From assembly GCA_033763695.1 (NCBI GenBank), contig JANRKB010000026.1, forward strand, positions 1 to 64,000: a stretch of 64,000 nucleotides of DNA, given 5' to 3'. Positions within the stretch are counted from its first letter, which is position 1. Each line of letters opens with the position of its first letter. Made by a program: the position numbers and the translations under genes. The DNA is from JANRKB01 sp033763695 (lineage in GTDB: Bacteria > Planctomycetota > Phycisphaerae > Phycisphaerales > UBA1924). The notes under the pieces are model-generated. The model was given only the letters and a program-made list of their open reading frames with translations, had not been told where the DNA came from and did no database searches. Positions 7,865 through 15,551 of the stretch are shown one piece after another.

Positions 7865-8416
7865 ATGCGGGTGCGTCAGGCCTACACGCTGGTTGAACTG
7901 CTGGTCGTGATCGTGATCATGGGGATCGCGGGCGCGCTGGTCATCCCGTCGATGGGGCAGACCGGCGTCTTGCGCGTCCAGGCCGCGGTTCGCACCGTGG
8001 TCTCTGATCTGACGTTCGCCCAATCCGACGGCTTGGCGTATCAGCGCGGGCGTGCGGTCGTGTTTGACCTGACAAAGAACTCGTACACCATCGTCGATAT
8101 CCGCGGCACCACGATCGATGCGACGCTCAATGCCGTGCAGACCACCGTGATCAACGGCGGCCAGTTCGGCGACGCGCGCATCACCAAGGCCGACTTCGGC
8201 GGTTCACAGACGCTGATCTTCGACGAGATGGGCGGCCCGGTGACGACGGCGGGCGGCAACACGCCCGCGGCCGACGGCATCATCGAGATCACCGGCTCGG
8301 ATCAGCTCTTCCGCATCACCGTCGAGGGATACACCGGACGCATCACCACGGAGCGGGTGGACACGACCACGACCAGCGGCGGTGGCAGCGGCGGTGGCGG
8401 CGGTTCAGGAACTTGA
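7865..8416 (+). CDS. GspH-like minor pseudopilin
   Basis: The 183-aa product begins MRVRQA and then YTLVELLVVIVIMGIAGALVIPSM, a pseudopilin helix with Tyr as first mature residue and Ala before the cleavage site. The rest fits the GspH/FimT pattern: a helix with AVRTVVSDLTFAQSDGLAYQRGRAVVF, then beta-rich segments with ITKADFGGSQTLIFDEMGGP, and a Gly/Ser-rich end. GspH is a minor pseudopilin in the type II secretion tip complex. ATG 7865 is preceded by AAGGAA. The stop codon TGA at 8414-8416 precedes the next gene's ATG by 20 bases. Confidence 0.82.
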   Translation: MRVRQAYTLVELLVVIVIMGIAGALVIPSMGQTGVLRVQAAVRTVVSDLTFAQSDGLAYQRGRAVVFDLTKNSYTIVDIRGTTIDATLNAVQTTVINGGQFGDARITKADFGGSQTLIFDEMGGPVTTAGGNTPAADGIIEITGSDQLFRITVEGYTGRITTERVDTTTTSGGGSGGGGGSGT

Positions 8417-8436
8417 AGAAGGATGAGACCAGCAGC

Positions 8437-8661
8437 ATGAGCCGCGTTCATCGAAAGATCACTCGACGCCGCTGGGTCAGCCATGGCCTGGCGCTCACGC
8501 TTGCGCTGGGTCTGCTGCTGTGGGTCAAGCTCCGACTGGTCACAAACGTGACGCGCACGGCATATGCCGAGCCTGAGAAGAAGCACGTACAGCCCAAGGC
8601 CGGCGAGGAGAAGCCGGAGAAGCCTGGGGCGAACGCCGTTGAGAAGAACGCCAAGCACTAA
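8437..8661 (+). CDS. Small membrane-anchored protein, last gene of pseudopilin operon
   Basis: A 74-aa protein with a basic N-terminus (MSRVHRKITRRRW), one transmembrane helix (about residues 13-32) and a Lys/Glu/Pro-rich tail exposed outside. No family is recognised. It follows the GspH-like gene by 20 bases. ATG 8437 was preferred because AAGGAT lies upstream; a TTG at 8413 would extend it but overlaps the previous stop codon. A structured repeat begins four bases after its stop codon. Confidence 0.6.
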   Translation: MSRVHRKITRRRWVSHGLALTLALGLLLWVKLRLVTNVTRTAYAEPEKKHVQPKAGEEKPEKPGANAVEKNAKH

Positions 8662-8664
8662 GAC

Positions 8665-8785
8665 GATTCACCAGCGAAAGACGGTCGGCGCCGAGGTGGC
8701 CCGCACCTCCGGGGCGGGCCGTTTTGCCAAGAAAACCAGAGATATCTGGCCCGGCTCGGAGATCCGGGCCACCAAAGGCACGCCC
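8665..8785 (+). repeat. Two-hairpin 3' element, copy 1
   Basis: Begins right after the stop codon of the small membrane protein gene. It has two stems: GGCCCGC/GCGGGCC followed by GTTTTG, then GGCCCGG/CCGGGCC. It matches copy 2 (62618-62750, minus strand), with identical blocks CCGAGGTGGCC, GCACCTCCGGGGCGGGCCG, CCAAGAAAA and GGCCCGGCTCG in the same order and spacing. It is probably a dispersed transcript-end element. A weaker hairpin with alternative stems follows at 8871-8895. Confidence 0.7.
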
Positions 8786-8948
8786 GAGTGGCAGTGGTGA
8801 TCCGCATGAGACGCTGCAGGCGCGGCGAACCGCGTCGATGCTGCAGCGGGGCCGGCGCAGGGACGCAACAGAAGCCCTCGCTGGCGCTTCGGGCTCGTCA
8901 ATCCAGAGACGATCACATGCGGCGGGCTCGTCAGAGCGCGGCTGTTCG

Positions 8949-10226
8949 TTACGGCAAGGCCGCGCGCTCATCGGGCTCAGTGAGACACGCGAGCGCGATC
9001 TCCGTCTCAATCTCACGATCAAAGACTTCCGGCGAGAAGCGCAGCGCATTGGCGCGGATGCGGGGGTCATCGGCTGCCGGGCAGCGATCGATCGCGCCGA
9101 GAAGCCCATCGGGCGTTGGATCATCGAAGAACGAGCCGCTGACGCCGTCGAGCACGGTGTCGAGCGCGCCGCCGGCGCGGCGGGCGACAACAGGCGTGCC
9201 GCAGCCCTGGGCTTCGATGGCGACGATGCCGAAGTCTTCGACCTGAGGAAACAGGAACAGACGCGCACGGCGATAGTGGTCGCGCAGGGCTTCATCGCTG
9301 ATGCGCCCGGTGAATGACACGCTCGGCCCGGCCATGGCGCGGAGCTTGTCCATCTGGCTGCCCGCGCCGACCACAACGAGCCGCGCCCCTCGCTTGTTTG
9401 CCGCCTGAATCGCGAGGTCTGTGCGCTTGTAAGGCTCGAGCGCACCGGCGATGAGCCAGAAGTCTTCACGCGTGGTGCCGGGATCGGGCGTGTAGAAGTC
9501 CGTGCGTCCCATGGGCGCGACGATGGTGGACTCGCGGCCAAAGCACCGGCGCACTTCGGCTTGAATGAAGCGCGAGAGCGAGACGTAGCGCGTGACGTTG
9601 TTGCGGGTGGCGTAATCCCAGCGGCGGAAGCGCCCGCCCATCACCTTGAGCCCGACGCCGATGAGCGGGTTGTTGCTGGAATACGCGTCGGTCTGTGACC
9701 AGACGTATCGCGCGGGCGCGAGGCAATAGCACAGATGCGGCACGACACCGCCGCTGGTGTTGCCTGCGCTCGCTCGCGGCGGCGTCCGGATTCCCTTGAC
9801 GGCTGACGAGCTGACGGAGACAAGCAGGTCGATCGGCTGCCGCGCGTGAAGGTCGGCGAGTGCACGGCTCAACTGCCCCACTGCCGTGGGAAACAACGGC
9901 AGCAGCCAGCGGCGAAGTTTGCCCGACGCGCCGGGGAGTTTGCCGACACCCGAGACGACGCGCGGCAGGCTGTCGAGCGTCGGCGTGAGTTTGCGGCCAT
10001 CGCTGAACATGGTCAGGATTGCCGCCACCTCGCCACCCTGACGCTGCACCACGCGGGCGATGGCATCGAGTACGGCCTCGCCGCCGCGATAGCCGCACAG
10101 CCAGTCGTGGGCCAAGACGACCCGCGGCGGGCGGCCCAGACGTTGGGCCAGCGTCGCGAGCGACGGCGTCTGGCCCGGGTCGGGCGTGACTTCGCGGCGT
10201 TGGTCGGCATCTACAGTTGCAGCCAT
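8949..10226 (-). CDS. Family 4 glycosyltransferase
   Basis: The product (425 aa from ATG 10226) is a GT-B fold glycosyltransferase. The N-terminal domain opens with RVVLAHDWLCGYRGGEAVLD, typical of GT4 enzymes of the WbaZ/mannosyltransferase type. The C-terminal domain has FWLIAGALEPYKRTDLAIQA, then FPQVEDFGIVAIEAQGCGTPVVA with the EDFGI-x4-E nucleotide-sugar motif. It would transfer a sugar from an activated donor to a lipid-linked or exopolysaccharide acceptor at the cytoplasmic membrane. A GTG at 10250 would add eight residues. The ATG at 10226 overlaps the start codon of the divergent amidohydrolase gene in the palindrome CCATGG. No other polysaccharide gene is adjacent. Confidence 0.88.
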   Translation of the reverse strand: MAATVDADQRREVTPDPGQTPSLATLAQRLGRPPRVVLAHDWLCGYRGGEAVLDAIARVVQRQGGEVAAILTMFSDGRKLTPTLDSLPRVVSGVGKLPGASGKLRRWLLPLFPTAVGQLSRALADLHARQPIDLLVSVSSSAVKGIRTPPRASAGNTSGGVVPHLCYCLAPARYVWSQTDAYSSNNPLIGVGLKVMGGRFRRWDYATRNNVTRYVSLSRFIQAEVRRCFGRESTIVAPMGRTDFYTPDPGTTREDFWLIAGALEPYKRTDLAIQAANKRGARLVVVGAGSQMDKLRAMAGPSVSFTGRISDEALRDHYRRARLFLFPQVEDFGIVAIEAQGCGTPVVARRAGGALDTVLDGVSGSFFDDPTPDGLLGAIDRCPAADDPRIRANALRFSPEVFDREIETEIALACLTEPDERAALP

Positions 10227-11415
10227 GGCAGTTCCAGACGATTCGTCCACAGGTCAGGCCCATTCAGCCGGTCGCGGCGTTCCGACTGCGCCGGGTTCGC
10301 GCGCCGTCGTTTCGGCGGCCAACCGCTTCGGGTTGGATTATCGCGCCGAGGCCGCCCGCATGGGCCCGCCCGTGGTCCCCATCATTGACGCCCACACGCA
10401 CATTCATGGGAAATCCGCAACTCCAATCTACAAGGAAGCGGCGCGGGCGTTTGGCGTCCACATGACCTTCAGCCAGACGCGGCTTGATGACATCGACAAC
10501 GTCCGCAATGTCTTGGGCGACAGTGTTCGATTCATCGCCATCCCGGCGTTTGCCAAGCCCGATCGGGCGCACGCGTTCGGCCCGGGCTACGTCGATGACA
10601 TCACCGAGTTTCACAAGCAGGGCGCGCGGATGGTGAAGCTGTGGAACGCGCCGCGCCTGCGTGACTGGTTCACCGGCCCGGATCGGGCGGACTATGTGGA
10701 GCTGGATGGCAAGTGGCGTGTGAAGGCCGCGGAACGCGCGAGCGAACTGGGCATGATGCTCATGGCGCATGTCGCGGACCCGGACACATGGTTCAACTCG
10801 CGCTACAGCGACGCGAGCAAATACGGCACGAAGATGGACCACTATCGCGGGCTGCGTGTCATGCTCAAGCGATTCACGCAGCCGTGGATGGTGGCGCACA
10901 TGGGCGGCTGGCCCGAAGACCTGAACTTCCTCGACAGCCTGCTCGAAGAGTTTCCGCACTTGAACCTGGACACCAGCGCGACCAAGTGGATCCTGCGTGA
11001 ACTGAGCAAGCACCCGGCGGATCGGACGCGGGCATTCTTCCAGCGCTGGCAGGGGCGACTGATCTTCGGCTCAGACATTGTCACGATGGATGAGCATGTC
11101 ACGCCGCGTCCGCCGGCGGAGCCGGGGAAGTATGTCAGCCCGATGGCGGATCTGGCCGACAGCCCTGAGGCGGCGTTCGATCTGTACGCGAGTCGCTACT
11201 ACGCGCTGCGGGTGATGTTTGAGGGCAAGGGCGATCGCGAGTCGCCGATCGCGGACCCGGACCTAAAGATGGTCGAACCGACCAAGTTCACGGACATGAG
11301 CGCCCCGACGCTGCGCGGGCTGGAGTTCACACGCGAGATGCTGCGCGTGCTCTATGCCGGGCCGCGCGAAGGACATGTGATCAACCGTTGGTATCAGGCG
11401 CACGGCGTGGCGTGA
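10225..11415 (+). CDS. Amidohydrolase-2 family metal-dependent hydrolase
   Basis: A 396-aa TIM-barrel protein. The metal site starts with DAHTHIHG (residue about 56), followed by MAHVADPD and MVAHMGGWPED histidines, and a late GSDIVTMDEHV with the expected Asp. Amidohydrolase-2 members hydrolyse or decarboxylate small ring or lactone compounds in the cytoplasm; substrate is not predictable here. The first 45 residues are Ala/Pro-rich and outside the fold, so ATG 10360 is a possible shorter start. It is transcribed away from the glycosyltransferase gene, with overlapping start codons. About 265 bases without a gene follow before the thioredoxin-like gene. Confidence 0.8.
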   Translation: MAVPDDSSTGQAHSAGRGVPTAPGSRAVVSAANRFGLDYRAEAARMGPPVVPIIDAHTHIHGKSATPIYKEAARAFGVHMTFSQTRLDDIDNVRNVLGDSVRFIAIPAFAKPDRAHAFGPGYVDDITEFHKQGARMVKLWNAPRLRDWFTGPDRADYVELDGKWRVKAAERASELGMMLMAHVADPDTWFNSRYSDASKYGTKMDHYRGLRVMLKRFTQPWMVAHMGGWPEDLNFLDSLLEEFPHLNLDTSATKWILRELSKHPADRTRAFFQRWQGRLIFGSDIVTMDEHVTPRPPAEPGKYVSPMADLADSPEAAFDLYASRYYALRVMFEGKGDRESPIADPDLKMVEPTKFTDMSAPTLRGLEFTREMLRVLYAGPREGHVINRWYQAHGVA

Positions 11416-11681
11416 GCCGCGTCGCGAGGCCCGACCAGATTCCGCACGAGGATTCGCCGAGGTCAAGCCGCGGGGCGAACCGGGCGATGGTGAGGGCAGT
11501 AGCATGAGGGCCTCGAACACGACGCCACACCCCGTGGCGCGTGCTTGGAGGGGCATGTTTCTCGGGCGTTGCGTGCTGATGATGCCGCCGACGTGGGAAC
11601 CTTGTTCGACAAAGGCCCGATGAAGGCACGACGAAGGATTGCGATAAACCGATCGATTCGACCGTCTGAAAGGACACGCCG

Positions 11682-13046
11682 ATGATCTCGACTTTGCTTC
11701 GCCCAGCGTTCAACGCTCGCACACTCGCGCTCGCCGCGCTGCTCACGATGAGCGGCGTTGCCGGCCAAGCTTTCGCGCAGGATGCGGCCGCCGCCAAGCC
11801 CGATGTCGCCGCGGCGATCAGCCCGGAGTCGAGCGCGAAGGCCAAGGCGATTCTTGAACGCGCCGCCAAGGCCGCCGCCGAACTCAAGACCGTTTCGTAT
11901 GTGATCAAGACCGAAGCGAACGTGAAGTCCAAGACCAACGCGATGGTCACGGGGTTCCAGGTCGATCTCGCACGCGGCACTGATGGCGCGTGGCGTGTCC
12001 GCGTCCTGACGCACGACGCCACCGACACCACCAAGCTCACGCCCGTCCGCGTCGCATTCGACGGCAAGACGGCGCGTTCGGTGGACGTCCCCAATCGCAT
12101 CGTGAACGAGGCGACTTTCGCCTCGCTCGATGAGGCGCAGACGTTCCTCGCCAAGTTCCGGGCTCGCGCCGCGGTGCTGTGGGACGTGTTTGGCAAGGAG
12201 CCGCTGAATGCCGCGCTGGGCGCGCCGCGAATGATTGCGGAAGCGAGCGCGGAAGTGAACGGGCAGAAGTGCGACGTGGTCCGCGTGGATCTGAGCGCGC
12301 CGAATCGCAAGCCGGGCATCGACGAGGGCAACCTCCCGGGCTATCGCTTCTACTTCAGCGCGGAGGACCACATCGTCCGCAAGATCGAGCGATTCCGGGC
12401 CACGCCCGAGGGTCAGGCGTTTGGCGACTTTGATCAGCCGCAGCGCGTGATCACCCTCACGAACATCGCGGTCGACAAGCCGATCAGCGACGACACGTTC
12501 ACCATCGCGACGCCCGACGGCTACAGCGTGAAGCTGCCCGACGGCAGCATCCGCGAGGCGACCACCGAGGCCAAGGCTGATCCGTCCAAGGCGCTTGAGT
12601 CGGGCGACCCGAAACTCATCGCCGTCGGGTCCGATGCGCCCGACTGGCTGCTCAAGACGGCCGAAGGCGGCGATCTGCGCCTCACCGACTATCGCGGCAA
12701 GCTTGTGCTCATGGACTTCTGGGCGACGTGGTGCGGGCCGTGCAAAGCCGCGATGCCCGGCGTGCAGCGGCTGCATGAGAAGTACAAGGATCGCGGGCTC
12801 GTCGTGATCGGCTTGGCAACGTGGGACAAGGGCGATCCGAAGAAGTACATGGACGAGAAGCAGTACACCTACAACCTCGTCCTCAAGGCCGACGACGTCG
12901 CCACGGCGTATCGCGTCACGGGCATTCCGACGTTCTACATCATCGGGCCCGATGGCAAGGTGCTCTACAACGCGGTCGGCTATGACCCCGAGCATGAGGA
13001 GCAGATCGCCGCGCTGGTTGAGAAGTACCTGCCTGAGAAGAAGTGA
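11682..13046 (+). CDS. TlpA-like thioredoxin with N-terminal lipoprotein-sorting-like domain
   Basis: A 454-aa exported protein: signal peptide to about residue 33 (AFAQ), then about 270 residues with a LolA-like beta pattern (TVSYVIKTEANVKSKT, YRFYFSAEDHIVRKIERF), then a TlpA/ResA thioredoxin domain (about 316-450). The latter shows DFWATWCGPC with the CxxC pair near residue 352 and cis-Pro in GIPTFYIIG. It likely handles periplasmic disulfides, for example in cytochrome or envelope maturation. ATG 11682 follows AAGGA eight bases upstream. The gene stands alone and ends at a strong bidirectional terminator. Confidence 0.85.
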   Translation: MISTLLRPAFNARTLALAALLTMSGVAGQAFAQDAAAAKPDVAAAISPESSAKAKAILERAAKAAAELKTVSYVIKTEANVKSKTNAMVTGFQVDLARGTDGAWRVRVLTHDATDTTKLTPVRVAFDGKTARSVDVPNRIVNEATFASLDEAQTFLAKFRARAAVLWDVFGKEPLNAALGAPRMIAEASAEVNGQKCDVVRVDLSAPNRKPGIDEGNLPGYRFYFSAEDHIVRKIERFRATPEGQAFGDFDQPQRVITLTNIAVDKPISDDTFTIATPDGYSVKLPDGSIREATTEAKADPSKALESGDPKLIAVGSDAPDWLLKTAEGGDLRLTDYRGKLVLMDFWATWCGPCKAAMPGVQRLHEKYKDRGLVVIGLATWDKGDPKKYMDEKQYTYNLVLKADDVATAYRVTGIPTFYIIGPDGKVLYNAVGYDPEHEEQIAALVEKYLPEKK

Positions 13047-13084
13047 CGCGTCACGGCTCGCGTCGTGCATCCTGCAACGCAAAG

Positions 13085-13114
13085 AAAACCCCTCCCATCT
13101 CGGGAGGGGTTTTT
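13085..13114. terminator. Strong bidirectional intrinsic terminator
   Basis: AAAACCCCTCCC (13085-13096) pairs perfectly with GGGAGGGGTTTT (13102-13113) over a five-base loop, with T-rich sequence continuing on the plus strand and CTTT on the minus strand. It separates the thioredoxin gene (plus) from the convergent pseudopilin gene (minus). Confidence 0.9.
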
Positions 13115-13221
13115 CGTTTTGAATCTCGACTCACGCGTGTGGTACGAGGAGTGGCATATGCGCGGGCGTCGCACGCACCCCTCCCCTGTCTCCTCCCCTC
13201 CGGGGAAGGACGCGCAGAGCA

Positions 13222-14271
13222 TCAATCAAAGAACGGCACGACGCGGCGCACCTGGTCGTTTGCCATCACGACATCGACGTAGCCGCGCAGGAAGTTGTCT
13301 GCGCCGTTCAATCCCGCGGGTGTGCTCAAATCGTCCGGCTGGGCATCGCGATTGAACGAGTCGTTGCGCTCGGCGACGAAGAGGTTGTCGTTGAAGGTCT
13401 TTGTCACCGGCGCGGCACCGAACGCAAACGGCAGTGTGTCGGGATCCGCCCGCGTTTCGAAGTTCACATGGTTGTCGCTGTAGGCGATGTTGCCCTCCCA
13501 GGTGCTGCGTCCGCCGTGGATGCGCAGCGTGTTGGATGACGTGCCGGGCGGAGCCGTGCGCAGCCCACCGCTGGGCGCGGCGGTCGAGAGCGACCATCCG
13601 TCGCCGCTGCGTGTGTAGGTCGGCCCGCGATTGCCGACGATGGCGTCGTTCGCGTTGAAGTTGTTGGCCCACATCTTCGAGCGCCCGCCGAACGGCGGCA
13701 CGTGGGCATAGGAAAGTCCGCCGGTGGCGACGATGCCGTCCTTGCGGGCGACCGGCTTAATGCTCGCGAGTGCATCGTCGGGATAGGCGGCGAAGGTCGG
13801 ATCCCAGAGCGCGGCTTTGGAAGTGCCGCATGCGACGGGCGGCGTCTCGTAGGAGTAGCCGGTGTCGATCTTGATCTCGGGGTTCACTTCCGAAGGGCTG
13901 ACGCAGAGTTCAGGACTGAAGCAGTTGTTGTAGATCAGGATGGAGAAGATGTTGCGGGTGGTGTCCTTCTCTTGGCCTGACCCGGCGGCGGTCTGGTTCT
14001 CTTGGCCAAGGTCCAGTTGGCTGGGCAGTGGATAGCGGTCTTGGTTGTTCTGGGAGAAGACGACCATCGCTTGCTGGATGCCGCAGACTTGGGTGGAGTC
14101 CTTGAGTTGACGGCTGTTGATTCGGGGCCTTGCAAACATCGGCAGCATCACCACAACGATGACAACCACCGCCAGAACAGACGCGAGCAACTCCAGCACC
14201 GTGAACGCCCGCCCGCGCCTGCTCCCGCACCCCGACACGCGACCACTTCCGCTTCCTGATCTTGATTGCAT
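13222..14271 (-). CDS. Solitary pseudopilin-like protein (planctomycete large prepilin type)
   Basis: A 349-aa protein whose N-terminus has a 22-residue basic, Gly/Ser-rich leader ending RRGRA, then FTVLELLASVLAVVVIVVVML, a class III prepilin signal with Glu5. The long C-terminal domain carries NSRQLKDSTQVCGIQQAMVVFSQNNQDRYPLP and, near the end, GGRSTWEGNIAYSDNHVNF. The latter resembles the H/DG-type motif of the large DUF1559-like prepilin families that are expanded in planctomycetes. Function is unknown; surface or secretion-associated roles are inferred for the family. ATG 14271 was chosen as the nearest start to the signal, since the frame stays open upstream. Two small membrane protein genes lie upstream on the same strand. 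Confidence 0.8.
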   Translation of the reverse strand: MQSRSGSGSGRVSGCGSRRGRAFTVLELLASVLAVVVIVVVMLPMFARPRINSRQLKDSTQVCGIQQAMVVFSQNNQDRYPLPSQLDLGQENQTAAGSGQEKDTTRNIFSILIYNNCFSPELCVSPSEVNPEIKIDTGYSYETPPVACGTSKAALWDPTFAAYPDDALASIKPVARKDGIVATGGLSYAHVPPFGGRSKMWANNFNANDAIVGNRGPTYTRSGDGWSLSTAAPSGGLRTAPPGTSSNTLRIHGGRSTWEGNIAYSDNHVNFETRADPDTLPFAFGAAPVTKTFNDNLFVAERNDSFNRDAQPDDLSTPAGLNGADNFLRGYVDVVMANDQVRRVVPFFD

Positions 14272-14728
14272 GGCATCGATCTCCGCAGTGTGCGCCGACG
14301 GCGTTGTGTGCCGACGACGCATCAGGCGACGACCGATGGACCCTGCCGCGCGCACGACAAGCGGCGCGGCACACTGCCGACAGGAGCGGGCGTGCGGGGC
14401 ACGCGCCGCCGTGGCTCTCGCCACCGACACGCCGCCACCAACACGCAGGATCGGTCGTCATGGGCCGACGCGCTCGTGGGACGTGTCCATCGAGTTGTCG
14501 GCTTCGGGTCGCACGCGTGCTCATGAGGCGGACGCCGCATGAGCAACGGGCGGAGATAAGTCGGCGGCCATGCCGCCCAGGACTGCGAAACGGGTAAGGG
14601 CCCGACACGCACGCCCCGTCACCGATCCGCAGCGGCAGAGCCGCCGCGGACATCGGTCGATTCGCGAGACGAACACGCCAGGTTCGGAGAAAGTTGGAAA
14701 GTCGAACTCGCGGGACGCGAATGACGCA
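14272..14728. other. Gene-free stretch upstream of the pseudopilin gene
   Basis: No supported coding sequence. The only clear structure is a short hairpin GGCGGC-CAT-GCCGCC near 14562-14576 with imperfect G+C-rich pairing around it. I looked for riboswitch-like signatures on both strands and found none convincing. Confidence 0.4.
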
Positions 14729-14977
14729 TCAGTCGCACTTGGGCGGGGTCTTGCCGCCGGCGTTGAGCATCTTGGCCGCGTCGTCGGGAGAGATCGAGCC
14801 CTCGGCGACATACGCGGCGATCTCGCGGCGTGACTGCTCGAACTCTTTGATGCGGGTGTTGCGATTGAACGCGCTCGAGATCATCCCGATGATGGCGATG
14901 ATCATGGAGCCACCGACGGCGATCATCGCCACGATCGAACCACTCTCCAACTGCACTGCCGCCAGTGTCGTTTCCAT
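14729..14977 (-). CDS. Small membrane protein with C-terminal REIAA-x-IAEGS helix motif (paralogue A)
   Basis: An 82-aa protein: short N-terminus, one membrane helix (about residues 14-36, IVAMIAVGGSMIIAIIGMI), then a cytoplasmic helix pair with RREIAAYVAEGSISPDDAAKML. This last motif resembles SHOCT-like short C-terminal domains, with a charged helix, a Gly-Ser turn and a second helix. Function is unknown. It is 29 bases after its paralogue and has GGAG eight bases before ATG 14977, so the two probably form one operon. Confidence 0.75.
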   Translation of the reverse strand: METTLAAVQLESGSIVAMIAVGGSMIIAIIGMISSAFNRNTRIKEFEQSRREIAAYVAEGSISPDDAAKMLNAGGKTPPKCD

Positions 14978-15006
14978 GAATCGGGCTCCGTCAAGCGTAT
15001 GTGGGA

Positions 15007-15228
15007 TCAGCGATCATGCCGCCCGGCGTTGAGCAACCGCTCACCCTGCTCAGGGGTCATCGACCCCTCGGCGATGAACGCGGCGATCTCGCGGCGCGTG
15101 CGCTCGCGGGCGGAGGTCTTGAAGATGCCCGCGATCGTGCGAATCAGCACGATGCCGAAGACAAACCCTCCGATCGCGATGAGCGGGAAGTAGTCGCTGA
15201 TGAGTCGATCGAATGCTTCGTGAGACAT
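15007..15228 (-). CDS. Small membrane protein with REIAA-x-IAEGS helix motif (paralogue B)
   Basis: A 73-aa protein with a membrane helix (FPLIAIGGFVFGIVLIRTIAG) and a tail TRREIAAFIAEGSMTPEQGERLL, closely parallel to the tail of the downstream 82-aa protein. The shared pattern is RREIAA, one or two residues, AEGS, then a Pro and acidic residues. They are tandem paralogues with divergent membrane parts. A GGAG lies about ten bases before ATG 15228. Such pairs might work as a heteromeric membrane complex, but nothing in the sequence proves a role. Confidence 0.75.
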   Translation of the reverse strand: MSHEAFDRLISDYFPLIAIGGFVFGIVLIRTIAGIFKTSARERTRREIAAFIAEGSMTPEQGERLLNAGRHDR

Positions 15229-15551
15229 CGCGTACCCGCTCCCCTCTCCTAGAGAAACCGCGTGAAAACCGCCCTGATGAACCGTTGTTGGGAATCAGCC
15301 CGGCGGCTTTTCGAGCAGAAACAACGCGTCAAATTTCATAACCATGACTCATCAGATCTCGTGCTTTGGCTTGAGTTTACACGAGTCTCCAGACAAGTGG
15401 TGAGGGCGCGGCTCCTCCAGTCAGGGGATTTGGCGGCACGCCCCGCACGGAACATGGTCGGGTTCGAACAAACTCCGCGTCTGCGTATTCACCCTCGTTC
15501 TGCATGCCGAACAAACTCTCGGCAACCGTGGGGTTGTCTCTCGGAGCAGCG

